Source: Galeopsis tetrahit (taxonomy: Eukaryota; Streptophyta; Magnoliopsida; Lamiales; Lamiaceae). Taken from it: a DNA stretch of 64,000 nucleotides. The notes beneath the pieces were generated by a model. The model did not search any database. It saw only the letters and a list, made by a program, of their open reading frames with translations, and had not been told where the DNA came from. The translations under genes and the position numbers were made by a program. Location: NCBI GenBank assembly GCA_963675135.1, contig OY776129.1, positions 77,155,348-77,219,347 on the forward strand, given 5' to 3'. This document shows, in pieces, positions 1 through 11,040 of this stretch (position 1 is the first letter of the stretch; the number at the start of each line of letters is the position of its first letter).

Positions 1-362
1 AACATTAAAATTCAAGGGTATATACACTTATATATAGTCTCTAATTGGCATTTTATTTTTAAAAGTTACCGATTGCAATTAACGTACCCCTCCCTAAATT
101 TGATTACACTTGCGTGTCGATCAAATTTATTCTCATAGATTTTATAAAAGCTATCAATTTATATTTATTCTACAAGTTAGTGGAAGGGGAAAGTGATTTC
201 TAAAAAAGAAATGTTTAAAGGGCCCACCCCCCACTGGATTTATTAAACATGGGCCTCGTATAAATGATGTCACAAGGACAAGGCCCACAAATTATGGTAC
301 GATCAGATAATGTTTCTGCAAAATCCATTAATTAAACTTGGGGATAATCGTAAAAACTATAA

Positions 363-1158
363 GGGTTAATTTCAAAAAAAATCACGACATTTAGTGTATT
401 TATCAATTACAACATATTTTTTTTTCTTTGCAATTTGATATACCACCTTTTTATATTTTACAATTCGATGCATCAATATATTTTTTGATCAATTTTGATT
501 TAACTTGGCGTCGAAAATAGCTAACTAACCACGTTGTCGACACATAGACTATCAACTAATAATTTTTTTTTAATGAATGACACACATTTTTAAAAATATT
601 TTTATATAAATTGCACACTAATCCATCAATATATATTTTCTTTGATTTTCGATAAAATTCTCCATCATTACGCTTTGATATTATAGGTATTGATTTGGTA
701 TTTTTATCTCAAACTCTTATCCTCCATACAAATGTAATATCTATATAATTTTATTGAAAAAAAAAATCAATCAAGAAGTTATGCAAAACAATTCATATAA
801 TTATATTTATTCCTTTGAGGTTCATTAATGTGTTTTGCAAAAAAAAAAAAAAAATTATAATCACTCAAGTCGTGCATTAATCAGAATCATATTTATTCCT
901 CTATTGTCTTATTTATTTTCCTTTATGTTATTTTATTTTTTTCTAATCGCACACAACAGGGCAAATTCATAATTTTAGACCGCCATATCAAATTAAAATG
1001 ACCGAAAAATATATCGGTGCATCAAATTGTAAAACTTAAAAAAATTGTGCATGAAATTGTAAAATTTAAAAAGATGGTGCATCAAATTGCAAAGAAAAAA
1101 AGAATATGTTGTAATTGATAAACTCTCAAAAGGTGGTGATTTTTTTTGCAATTAACCC
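363..1158. mobile_element. Non-autonomous Mutator-like element, 796 bp
   Basis: The element begins GGGTTAATTTC and ends GCAATTAACCC, and its ends are inverted repeats of each other. It is flanked by a perfect 9-bp direct repeat AAACTATAA at 354-362 and 1159-1167. Inverted repeats with 9-bp target duplications are typical of Mutator-like elements. The inside is AT-rich with no coding potential; subterminal phrases such as 'gcatcaaattgtaaaa' recur near the right end. The tip sequence is shared with the element at 20571-20822. Bases 1-353, to its left, show nothing recognisable. Confidence 0.8.
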
Positions 1159-1252
1159 AAACTATAAATATAAATATTATGGCTTTTGAAATTCTCAGTT
1201 GCAAAATCATACCAAGCATACCCGTATTGTCAGATTATTACACGAAAAAAAT

Positions 1253-1485
1253 GGTAAAGTCTAGTATGCACTCGAGTGCATGCTGTGCACCCTAGTCCAT
1301 GTGCACTTTTCAATTTACTGACTTACACTTTTTGGTAAATGGTGTTGCATTTTTCAATTATTACTTATACAGTTTAATAATTGAAAAGTGCAACACCATT
1401 TACCAAAAAATGTAAGTCAGTAACTGAAAAGTGCAACATGGACTAGGGTGCACAACATGCACTCGAGTCCATAGCAGACCAACCC
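1253..1485 (+). mobile_element. Foldback MITE copy A
   Basis: This is a nearly complete palindrome of about 233 bp. One tip is GGTAAAGTCTAGTATGCACT and the other reads, inverted, GGGTTGGTCTGCTATGGACT. The arms carry the phrases gtgcaacacc, tttaccaaaaa and gtaagtcagta in both orientations. The flanks GAAAAAAAT and GAAAAAAAAT look like a 9-bp target duplication with one extra A. It sits in the upstream region of the first expansin gene and is absent from the matching place upstream of the second. No coding capacity. Confidence 0.75.
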
Positions 1486-1531
1486 GAAAAAAAATCCCAA
1501 AATAATCGAATATAATAAATAATTTTGTTAA

Positions 1532-1769
1532 GGGTTGTTCTGCTAGAGTGCATGTTGTGCACCTAGTCCATGTTACACTTTTCAGTTTACTGATTTACAC
1601 TTTTTGATAAATGATGTTGCACTTTTCAATTATTAAACTGTATGATAATATTTTTAATCATAGTGACTTACACTTTTTAGTAATATTGTGTTGTACTTTT
1701 CAATTTAATAACATACATTTTTCTTTAGACTAGGGTGCACAACATGCACTGTGTATACTAAACTTTACC
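1532..1769 (-). mobile_element. Foldback MITE copy B
   Basis: Same family as the element at 1253-1485 but in the opposite orientation: it starts GGGTTGTTCTGC and ends with ctaaactttacc. It is flanked by a perfect 9-bp direct repeat TTTTGTTAA (1523-1531 and 1770-1778). The second expansin gene's upstream region lacks this insertion and reads straight through near 'gttaatcaatcaag'. Confidence 0.8.
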
Positions 1770-1778
1770 TTTTGTTAA

Positions 1779-2491
1779 TCAATCAAGTTTTTTCAAGGTA
1801 ATCAGTTAACTAATGACTTAAATTATTTCATACTCCTACATATAGTTATCAAATTACGTTTGTTTAAGGTCAAATATACTGTGAGGCGCTGGATATTCGC
1901 ACTCATATATTTTTTTAAATTGTTCTATTTAATTTTTTTACAATTTTATCCAAATAATTAAATAATGTCTAAATTATTCTTATTTAAAAAAATATATAGG
2001 AGTACTATTTTTTTCAACAAAAACTCATCCTGTGAATAAACCCACTTCTTTCTCTGCAAAAAATTAGAAGCACTTCAACTCTGTTCACTACAGTACGTAG
2101 TTAATCTTTTTTGTGAGAGTAAATAAATATTGACATGACTTCTCTTCAATAATGTTGAAAAAACCACTAGATTGAAAAAATATATATATAGAAGAAACGT
2201 CGAGAATTTGAGCTTGAGTAAAAATCGAAGCTCCCACATGTGGCAAAATTAAAAATAACTTCTGAAACTAATTTGATTTTTTTTTTTTTTTTATGGAAGT
2301 TAAATACCCATCCCTTTTTTCCCCTCCAGGACCTAAGGCCTAGGTATGCTCTAACCACTTGAACTATCCCACTTTGTCTAAAACTAATTTGATTGAGGGG
2401 TGAAGTTTTAGGATGAATCATGAATGCTGATAGGTGAGTTATAATTTTTAAAAGAAACTTATTGAGAGAATGAGAAGAATAGTAGGTTTTC
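1779..2491. other. Expansin upstream sequence and unassigned insert
   Basis: Bases 1779-1880 match 12083-12182 upstream of the second expansin gene. From about 1880 to 2960 copy 1 holds roughly 1.1 kb that copy 2 lacks. Around 2290-2370 there is a T-run followed by a short C-rich stretch of the kind found in degraded retroelements. No gene is supported here. Confidence 0.5.
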
Positions 2492-2786
2492 CTCCGTCCC
2501 AAGTTAGATGGTGCATTTGTAAAAAAATGAATGTCTCAATTTAGATTGTGCATTTCCTTATTTGACAATATATCATTTTTTCACTTTAAACTATACTTTT
2601 CAAACATCTTAAAATTACATCACATTACATTACTTTATCACTCTACTTTATTATTCACAATATTTTATATATTACTAAAAAAAAATCCATATCATCTACT
2701 TTATTTATTTAATACTAATAAACAACTCTCACATTAAACTACGCGTAAACATAAACAGTAAATGCACCATCTAACTTGAGACGGAG
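2492..2786. mobile_element. Stowaway-like MITE
   Basis: The 26-bp ends starting CTCCGTCCCAAGTTAGATGG at 2492 and finishing at 2786 are inverted repeats with one mismatch. CTCCGTCCC is the usual Stowaway (Tc1/mariner) terminal motif. The inside is AT-rich and non-coding. It lies inside the block missing from the second expansin copy, so it arrived after the duplication or in a block gained later. Confidence 0.7.
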
Positions 2787-2962
2787 AAAGTATATGTGTT
2801 ATATAATTCATGGAATGCCATTTTTTTATTTGTATGGACACATTTAGTATTTTAGGAGTGTGTCATTTTTTAAATTTAGTGATCAATGAGTGTTTTTAAC
2901 TGTAGATTCATTTAAAAAAATGTGGGTACTAATTACTGTTAACCTCGCATAAACGCAAAGTC

Positions 2963-2970
2963 TATAAATA
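2963..2970 (+). promoter_or_regulatory. TATA box of first beta-expansin gene
   Basis: TATAAATA lies 115 bp upstream of the ATG. The sequence after it (ggtcttccacttctacgaaa) is almost the same as that after the TATA box of the second expansin gene, so the core promoter and 5' leader were duplicated with the gene. Confidence 0.6.
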
Positions 2971-3084
2971 AGGTCTTCCACTTCTACGAAAATCACTCCA
3001 CTGCATCATTATAACAATTAAATCCCAAAAAACAAATCATTTTAAGATTTTTTTTCCCTAGGTTAATTACTTTGCATAGGGCTC

Positions 3085-4614
3085 ATGGCTTTTGTCTTGC
3101 ATTACTCCATTTTCACTTGTTTAGTTTTGTTTTCCGTCGTAACAAACTTTTGTTTATGCTTCAATCCCAAACTGCTTAATGTGTCGAAACTTGATTCTGC
3201 ATCGGGTGGCTGGTCTACAGCAGGTGCCAGTTGGTACGGAAGTCCTTCTGGTGCAGGAAGTAATGGTACGTACTGTTTTTGTATGTTGAATATAAATTTT
3301 ACTTTAAATTCAATTAGACATGCATCTATATTGAATTTGATTACCCATCCATCTTATACTAATCTATCCTATAAATCTGGTTTGTATTCTATTGTAGTGT
3401 TAGTTAATTGTACATGTGACACGTGACATATATACTAGAGTGATGCTTGAATTTAATTTAATTGTGTTTTCTTATAACAATTGGAAGGTGGTGCATGTGG
3501 ATACCAGAATGCTGTTGAAGAAGCGCCATTTTCTTCTCTAATAACTGCCGCTGCCTCCTCCCTCTACCGCTCCGGGAAGGGTTGTGGAACTTGTTACCAG
3601 GTTAATTAATTTTCTTAAATACACACTTTTATTTATATATTTATTCAATTTTTTGCTTTACTAAATTAATTTACGTATGTATATAAATTAGGTGAAATGT
3701 ACTACAAGCACAATATGCTCGGGAAAGCCGGTGACGGTGGTTGTAACAGACGAGTGCCACGACTGCGACGCCCAGTCCCTTCTATTCGATTTAAGTGGCA
3801 CCTCCTTTGGATCTATGGCTATACCCGGCCAAGCTAATCAACTTCTAAATCTCGGAAATCGGCAAATACAATACATGAAGTTCGTCTTACTGTAAATTTT
3901 TTCATTTACCTATTTTGAACGTTTTGAAGTAAACTTCTAATTTATTTAAATGACAAAATTCATTATTTATCTTTACATCTTTCTAATTTTACTATGCATT
4001 ACACATTTTATACCATATTAGAAATGAAATAGAGTAATATTTTTTAGTCGAATAATCTGGCAATAAAGTTTTGTCAATGATAATATGGAGTACTAAGTAA
4101 TTATCGATGAGTTCATTTTTTAGTAAAAATTTTGACATGCATATAAATATATATTAAAGATTTATTTTCAAATTAACACGTTTTAAACGTGCTTAAAATT
4201 AGTTATTTTTATATAATATTATTAATTCTATGGGGTTGTTATTATCACTTGGCTAATGAAATAATTGCCTAATGTTTTTACAGAGTGGACTGCAACTTTC
4301 AGGGAGTACCCGTAGAGTTTCGGGTCGACCCGGGTTCGAACGCTAACTATTTTGCAGCTGCTGTTAAGTACGAAAATGGAAATGGAATAGACGGAGTTGA
4401 GCTGCAACGGGAGGCGGACAGCGGTGGCGCGTGGCTCAAAATGGACCAGTCGTGGGGTGCAGTTTGGAAGATGGATTTGCCGAACGACTACGCGCCACCC
4501 TTTTCATTAAGGTTAACTGGCGGCGGAAATTCCGGAAAGACCCTTGTCGCCAACAACGTCATACCTGCCAATTACTCACCCGGACAAATATGCAAATCCT
4601 CTGTCAACTTTTGA
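3085..4614 (+). CDS. EXPB: Beta-expansin (tandem copy 1)
   Basis: Four exons, 3085-3265, 3488-3600, 3692-3879 and 4284-4614, with GT/AG introns, encode about 270 residues, normal for a beta-expansin. Expansins are secreted wall proteins that loosen cellulose-hemicellulose contacts at acid pH without hydrolysis. An N-terminal signal peptide (about residues 1-25) is followed by the GH45-like domain: ASWYG, GGACGY, CGTCYQVKC and VTDEC with Asp118. The C-terminal CBM63-like domain has aromatic GGAW and SWGAVW. Oddities: the usual HFD motif reads LFD (residues 129-131); the exon 3/4 junction encodes YMKVDC where the sister gene has YRRVDC; the intron 1 acceptor is AAG rather than CAG. No stop or frameshift was seen, so it is probably functional. 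The splice sites are my reading, not tested by transcripts. Confidence 0.88.
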
Positions 4615-4786
4615 CATATTAATTAAATAAATAAATAGAAACTATTTTTATTTATGAAGAAGTTAATTATTTATAATAAAATAAAATTAATGAAGAATCT
4701 GCAGTGGGCAGATATGCAAGGAGAGAATTTTGTAGAGTGAAAGGATCTTGTGCTCTTGTGCATCTTCTTTCTTTGACCTTGTCATG

Positions 4787-4792
4787 AATAAA
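4787..4792 (+). promoter_or_regulatory. Probable polyadenylation signal, expansin copy 1
   Basis: AATAAA lies about 170 bp past the stop, in a 3' flank (4690-4880) strongly conserved with 13930-14110 after the second expansin gene, including ctgcagtgggcagatatgca. Conservation suggests this is transcribed 3' UTR. Confidence 0.5.
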
Positions 4793-4882
4793 TAATAGTA
4801 CTAGTACTATATATGTTTTTGTGAGATTTTTAATTAAATATGAATTATTATATGTTTAATAAACAATTATTTAGATATACGG

Positions 4883-5524
4883 TTGATTCTACATTTCTAC
4901 GCCTGTGTATGATGTCAGTTCAAAAGTTTGGGTCATATTAACTATTCCTCAATCAAATTGATCAAGGTAATTAATTATATAAATTTGTGTATACTTTTAT
5001 ACGAATATCTTAATATTGTTATTTATTCTAGTATAATAAAAAGATTTTGGATTAAAAGGAAAAAAAAAAAAAAAGTCATAAGTTCAGAAGGCGAATCAGA
5101 GGTCAAAGTGTTATCGTAAAATGGTACACCCCTAAATACGATCTACCAATAAAAATAATTAAAAATTCAAAATAATTGATCAAGTCAAGAAATCTGAAAT
5201 TAGGTGAAGTACTATAAAGTATTTTTTATCCTAGGAAATTAATGTATAAACTATGAATTTATATATATATATATATATATATGATTAAATTGTCTTATCT
5301 ACGGAGTATTTTTTTTTTCTCAAAATTTTGATATTATTTGGTTGGAACTTGGATGGACTAAAAGTTCTTGCACTGATGGGTTATAAATTGAAATTCATAA
5401 TGTTCTCCGTTCAAAATTATTTTTATTCAACAATACAAGTATAAATTATTGGAAAGTGTTGTTTGTACTTGTTGAAAAATGCAAGTATTACTTACAGATT
5501 AATTATAACTATTTTAAATGTGCT
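4883..5524. other. AT-rich intergenic stretch, no gene seen
   Basis: Contains a poly-A tract near 5060, an (AT)n microsatellite at about 5259-5282, and at 5440-5524 a short repeat with phrases like 'gaaaaatgcaagtatt' that also occurs near 11150-11260. Short open frames here have no recognisable content. Confidence 0.5.
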
Positions 5525-6915
5525 TCTATCATATACAAAAAAAATCCTTGAGTGTGATTGTGAATTTGCAACGTAATTTTCTTTGGGGATGGGAGCAACA
5601 ACAGGAAAGTGGCTTGGATTGACTGGAAAAAAGTGTACAATTCTAAACAACTGGGAGGCTTAGGGGTTAGGGATCTAGAAACTTTCAACATGACTCAACT
5701 AGGAAAATGGGGTTGGAGATTTTTACAGGATAAAAGTAGTCTATGGTCTCGAGTCGTTAGGTCTAGGTATGGGAACAATGGGGAAAATTGGTTCAGTTTA
5801 TTACCGTTGGGGAGGGGAGGGAGGGTCTCATTGTGGTGGAAGGATATTTTAAAGGCAATAGGGGAGGGCAATAGTGAGTGGTTTTTGGGAAACTTAAGTA
5901 AGGTACTTGGGGATGGGAAAAATTCTTTTTTTTTGGGAGGAAGATTGGACGGGGGAAGGGGCTCTTAGAAACAGTTTCGCTAGACTGTTCCAGTTAAATT
6001 TAGATAAGGATAAAACAGTAGGGGAGATGGTTCGTGGATTGAGGGTAGTTGGAAGTGGGTTTGGACATGGAGGAGGCCACTTTTAGAAAGAGATCTAACA
6101 TCGTTCAACAATCTTATTTCTGTGCTGGACAGGTCACAACTGAGAAACGGAATCGAGGACTCATGGAGATGGAACTTATCAAGCACAGGAAAGTATTCTA
6201 CAAAGGAAACGTATACGGCCCTGCACAACCAGAACCGGGCTTCTCAACTGGACGAGAGACTACTACAAGGCTTCAAATGCATATGGGAAAACTTTGCCCC
6301 ACCAAAAGTGAAGGCTCACGCATGGAGGCTACTTTGGGGACGACTGCCCACAAGAACAAACCTCAAAAGACGGAATATTCTCAAACAAAGTGACGACCTA
6401 AGGTGTGTTTTCTGCAAGGCACATGAAAAAACCGAGCGACATATTTTCTTTGAGTGCACTCACACTCACAAACTGTGGATGGACTGGCTGGCATGACTCA
6501 AGATAGTGACTACACTACCTGTGCAGCCCCTTGGCAACTGTTTAGGATTCGGCGGCATAATGAAAGGAAAAAACAGTAAGAAGAATGCAACATGCATATG
6601 GCTATGTGTGGTTTGGCAAATCTGGAAATGGAGAAACGCAGTTATATTCAGGAATGAGACATTTTCAATCCCAAGATTCAATGAAGAACTCAAGGCAAGA
6701 CTATGGAGCTGGTTTACCATCAAATATCCTACCCGGAGTAGTTTCTCGTTCAAGGATTGAGTTGTGGATCCCCTTAGATGCATGAATTGAAAATCACCTA
6801 GAAAACTGATCTCTACTTTATTAACTATCTTAGCTTTTATTACTCTGTAAACAGTTATGGGTATCACTTGTACCCACTTTTTTAAATAAATAAATACCTT
6901 CACCGATAAAAAAAA
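5525..6915 (+). mobile_element. 5'-truncated LINE (non-LTR retrotransposon), degenerate
   Basis: Only the end of the reverse-transcriptase ORF remains, spread over several frames. Readable pieces are NFLWGWE, a KVAWIDWKKV block with GGLGVRDL, LGKWGWRF and SRYG (about 5600-5920), then FFWEEDWTGEGAL, WRRPLLERDL, and a zf-RVT-like end (about 6122-6496) with PPKVKAHAWRLLWGRLPT and a C-x2-C...H-x4-C cluster. Frameshifts near 5605, 5930 and 6060 and internal stops make it inactive. It ends in an A-rich tail at about 6886-6918. A direct repeat AAATGTGCT at 5516-5524 and 6916-6924 (some A's may belong to the tail) fits target-primed insertion. Such 5' truncation is usual for plant LINEs. Confidence 0.85.
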
Positions 6916-6924
6916 AAATGTGCT

Positions 6925-7485
6925 AGTATTATTTTAGTGAGTAACTTTACATACATTTTTTTATTATTAAAAAGTGCATGTCCCTCGTATATAGGGAGTT
7001 TAAATTTGTCATATAATCAAGATGTGGTTAAATTTGATGATGTATATTTTAGAGAATAATTGTATTACATGTATCATTAATTATTAGATTGAGTTGTTTT
7101 TTTTTAAAAAATTTGATGTGTATATTTACTATTGATTAGAAAACATATGAGTTATTAATATCAATATGGAAAGTTATATTTAAAATTAAATTAAAATCAA
7201 TTACTAATATTTTAATTTAACTACACTTTATTTATATTTTTTTACCTAAAAATATATCTAAACATTTTGTAAAGTATATTAATTTAATTAATTAATATTT
7301 TTTAAAATTATTTATAGGACTACCTAGCTAATTCATATAAAAAAAAGACCAGTACAAATTTTATCAGTAATTATAATTCAATAATTTTTTTTAAATAATT
7401 AATTATATAATAAAATTTGAAATTATAAAAAATAAATGTTATATTAAAATTTATTAATATATCGTTGAAAATATGAGTACTATTA
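6925..7485. other. Very AT-rich stretch, no gene seen
   Basis: The start continues the short repeat interrupted by the LINE; 'agtattattttagtgagtaa' recurs near 11224. The remainder is low-complexity A/T with no open frame of interest. Confidence 0.5.
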
Positions 7486-8126
7486 TTTAAATTAGGGAAA
7501 TATCAATTTTGGTCACCCAGTTTTACCTCTTTTCATATTTGGTCACCCACATTTAGTCACTATCAAAATCGGTCACTCACTTATTATATTCTATCAAAAT
7601 TGATTATTCCGTTAGTCAATCTGTCATTGACTAACGGAGAAAAGAGTTTTGAGTTCAAAATTGGTCACTCACTTATTATACAAATTCAATATGAAACCAA
7701 GAATTGAAAAACAGAGTACAATTGTTCAAAAAAAAAAAAAATAGAGTACAAAGTTTCATTCTATCTTTTAATTGAGTTAAATAATTATTAAAAACTTACT
7801 GAAATTTTTTGACTACCGATTGAATCACGTTCTAGAAAGTATTTTTTTGAGTTTCATTCTATCTCTTGAGTACAAAGTTTCATTCTATCTCTTGAGTTTC
7901 TCATTTCCTGTAAAATAAAAAGTAAACCAACAACAAATGAATACATACACTACAAGAAAACTACAATTTAGCTGCGAAAAAATTTATCGCTAATTCTAAT
8001 ATATTCGTCGCTAACGTGAGTTAGCGATGAAATAATTTTGTCGCAGGATTTGTTGCTATACGCCCGTCGCTAACGTGTTTGCGACAAAAAAAATTAATTT
8101 TGTCGCAAATGTTTGCGATGAAAATT

Positions 8127-8325
8127 TGAGTTTCATCGCAAAATATTAGCGACGAAAATTTGAGTTTCATCGCAAAATATTAGCGACGAAAATTTGAGTT
8201 TCATCGCAAAATATTAGCGACGAAAATATAAGTTTCATCGCAAAATGTTAGCGACGAAAATATAAGTTTCATCGCAAAATGTTAGCGACGAAAATATGAG
8301 TTTCATCACAAAATGTTTGCAAGGA
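8127..8325. repeat. 34-bp tandem repeat array inside the CACTA element
   Basis: The phrase gagtttcatcgcaaaatatt recurs every 34 bp from about 8128 for five to six units, each carrying one gcgacgaaa motif and its partly inverted partner ttcatcgc. Subterminal repeats of this type bind the element's TNPA-like protein in known CACTA elements. Confidence 0.75.
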
Positions 8326-9129
8326 AAATCAAACATTTGTCGCAAACACGTTAGCGACGGGTGTATAGCAACAAATCCCGCGATAAAATTATTTCATCGC
8401 TAACTCACATTAGAGACAAAAATATTAGAATTTTTGTTGCTAATATTTGGCTATGACATCCGATTTACGAATCATTCTCTAAACCCACTTCCGTACTCGA
8501 CCAACCCAACCCGTACCCACACCCGACCCACCCCAACCGAACCAATTCAATCGTTCTCTAAACCCACTTCTGCACTCGACCCGCCCCGACCCAACCGACC
8601 CCAACCCAACCCAACCCAACCCAACCCAACCCGCACCCACATACCCCCTCCCCCATTTTATTTAAATAAATATTTTATTTGGTCTTAGTGGGAATTGATC
8701 CCGGGTGGATGGGCGCCCATAGCTGGGCGCCTACCATTCGGGCAGACAGCTCTTTGGTTCAGTTTTTAATATTAATTATATATGTATTCAATTGTTACTA
8801 ATTTAGTTATTTTTACTCATTAATAATTTATTTCACATTTATTAATTGATTAATTTTTTAACTTGTAACAACTATATATGTATATATACATGTGTATACG
8901 TAATTTTTAAAACAATTACAATTGTAAAAAATCAATGTTACTTTAACAATTTAAAAAAATAAATAAATATTAGAGCCAATCTTCATTCTCCCATCTTTAA
9001 TTATGTCCATCTTCATTTGCATCATCATATTTATAAATATTTTTATAAACATTCATACTGATTTGTAAGACATAAAATTTGGAGAATTATTAAACATTTA
9101 ATTATATAAATCGATTTTCTTGATTTAAT

Positions 9130-10200
9130 AAGCATAGTTGATTTAATATTAGCCACGAAATACAATTATCATTGTTCTTCTTATTATTAACAACAAAATA
9201 AAATAATTTGATAAAAGTGTAGCGATAAAATATTTTAATTTTGTTGCAAATATTAATTCCAAGAAATTAGCCACAAAAAATATATTTCATCGCAAAATAA
9301 TAGCGACTAAATATAATTTTCATTGTTGCCCTAATTATTAACAACAAAATAAAAGAATTTGTTGCTAGTTTAGCGATGAAATATTTTTATTTCATCGCAA
9401 AAAGTAATTTCAATAAATTAGCCACAAAAAATTATATTTCATCGCAAAATATAATTTTCATTGTTGTTCTGATTATTAACAACAAAATGCAGCAATACGT
9501 TGCTAGTATAGCGATGAAATATTTTAATTTCATCGCAAAAATTAATTTCAATAAATTAGCCACAAAAATTTCTATTTCATCGTAAAATATTAGTGATGAA
9601 ATATAATTTTCATTGTTGTTCTGATTATTAACAACAAAATGAAGCAATTTGTGGCTAATATAGCAATGATATATATAAATTTTGTTGCAAAAATTAATTT
9701 CAAGAAATTAGCCACAAAATTTTCAATTTCATCGCAAAATATTAGCAACGAAATATAATTTTTATTTTTGTTCTGATTATTAACAACAAAATGAAGCAAT
9801 TTGCTGCTAATATAGCGATGAAATATATAAATTTTGTTGCAAAAATTAATTTCAAAAAATTAGCCACGAAAATTTCTATTTCATCGCAAAATATTAGCAA
9901 CGAAATATAATTTTCATAGTTTTTCTGATTATTAACAACAAAATGAAGCAAATTGTTGCTAATATAGGGATGAAATATATAAATTTTGTTGTAAAAAATA
10001 ATTTCAAGAAATTAGCCACGAAAATTTATATTTCATCGCAAAATATTAGCGACGAAATATAATTTTCATTGTTGTTTTGATTATTAACAACAAAATGAAA
10101 CAATTTGTTGCTAATATAGCGATGAAATATATATATTTTGTTGCAAATATTAAATCTAACAATTTAGCAACGAAAATTTATATTTCGTTGCTAAAAATTG
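9130..10200. repeat. Array of about 152-bp repeats inside the CACTA element
   Basis: A landmark gattattaacaacaaaatg occurs near 9471, 9623, 9773, 9927 and 10079, spacing about 152 bp. Each unit holds one agcgatgaaat motif and one inverted ttcatcgcaaa. Open frames that run across the array on either strand are by-products of the repeat. Confidence 0.75.
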
Positions 10201-11040
10201 ATTTTAGCGATGAAATTTAGATTTGTCGCAAAATTTTCGTCGCTATTCCCCCCATTTCTTGTAGTGATAATTGAGTTAAATAATTATTAAAAACTTACTG
10301 ACATTTATAACAGAGTATAAAGTTTCATTCTATCTCTTGAGTTTCTCATTTCCTGTAAAATAAAAAGTAAACCAACAACAAATGAATACATAATTAAGTT
10401 AAATAATTATTAAAAACTTACTGAAATTTTTTGACTACAACAAGTTGATTGAATCACGTTCTAGAAAGTAAACCAACAACAAATGAATTCATAATTGAGT
10501 TAAATAATTATTAAAAATTTACTGAAATTTTTTGACTACAAGTTGATTGAATCACGTTCCAATGCATGAGAATTCTTTCTGATCAAGGATAAATATAATG
10601 AAAATTGCTTCTAAAAGATGCATGAGAATTCCTTTTTGATATAATGAGAATTCCTTCTAATCTATAAGATAAATATAATAAAATAATTTTGTCATAAAAA
10701 AACTTAAAACTTTAAATTGAAATAAGAAATAATTTTTGTGATTGAATAAGATTTTTCAATGGGTATTTTTTCACGCTCCAGTAGTTTCCACATGTTTCAT
10801 TTTTGCTACTGCGTTTGTTTCATTAGTTCTAGAAGATGCATCATAAGTTTTTAACATTTTAAAATTTTTGAGCTTAAAACTCTTTCTCCGTTAGTTAATG
10901 ACAGATTGACTAACGGAATGATCAATTTTGATAGAATATAATAAGTGGGTGACCAATTTTGACAGTAACTAAATGTGGGCGACCAAATATGAAAAGAGGT
11001 AAAATTGGGTGATCAAAATTAATATTTTCCCTTTAAATTA

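Larger units (their letters stand above)
7948..10266. mobile_element. Non-autonomous CACTA (En/Spm) element nested in the Mutator-like element
   Basis: The left end is CACTACAAGAAA and the right end is its inverse TTTCTTGTAGTG. The 3-bp target duplication ATA is exact (7945-7947 and 10267-10269). Both are diagnostic of CACTA elements. Subterminal motifs gcgacgaaa and ttcatcgca recur in both orientations. I see no transposase in its 2.3 kb. A CCAACC-rich stretch at about 8490-8650 and a GC-rich patch (8690-8750, gggcgcccatagctgggcgcc) look like foreign inserts. Confidence 0.9.
7495..11031. mobile_element. Mutator-like element with about 160-bp TIRs, interrupted by a CACTA element
   Basis: Bases 7495-7655 and about 10870-11031 are long inverted repeats, starting GGGAAATATCAATTTTGGTC on the left and, inverted, GGGAAAATATTAATTTTGAT on the right. 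A perfect 9-bp direct repeat TTTAAATTA flanks the whole (7486-7494 and 11032-11040). Long TIRs plus a 9-bp duplication are Mutator traits. Removing the nested CACTA element (7948-10266 plus one 3-bp duplication) leaves about 1.2 kb, with internal repeats such as 'taaataattattaaaaactt' but no transposase, so it is non-autonomous. Confidence 0.88.

Noticed and set aside
6049..6903. Open frames on both strands within 6.0-6.9 kb as separate genes
   Set aside because: They are alternate frames of the degenerate LINE.
8127..8325. Regular 34-bp repeats resembling a CRISPR array
   Set aside because: The units are head-to-tail without unique spacers and sit inside a plant CACTA element.
8434..8688. 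Pro/Thr/Asn-rich open frame on the plus strand
   Set aside because: It is the translation of a CCAACC simple repeat inside the CACTA element.
9376..9951. Four similar open frames of about 70 residues on both strands
   Set aside because: They recur at the 152-bp period of the transposon array and encode only the repeat.
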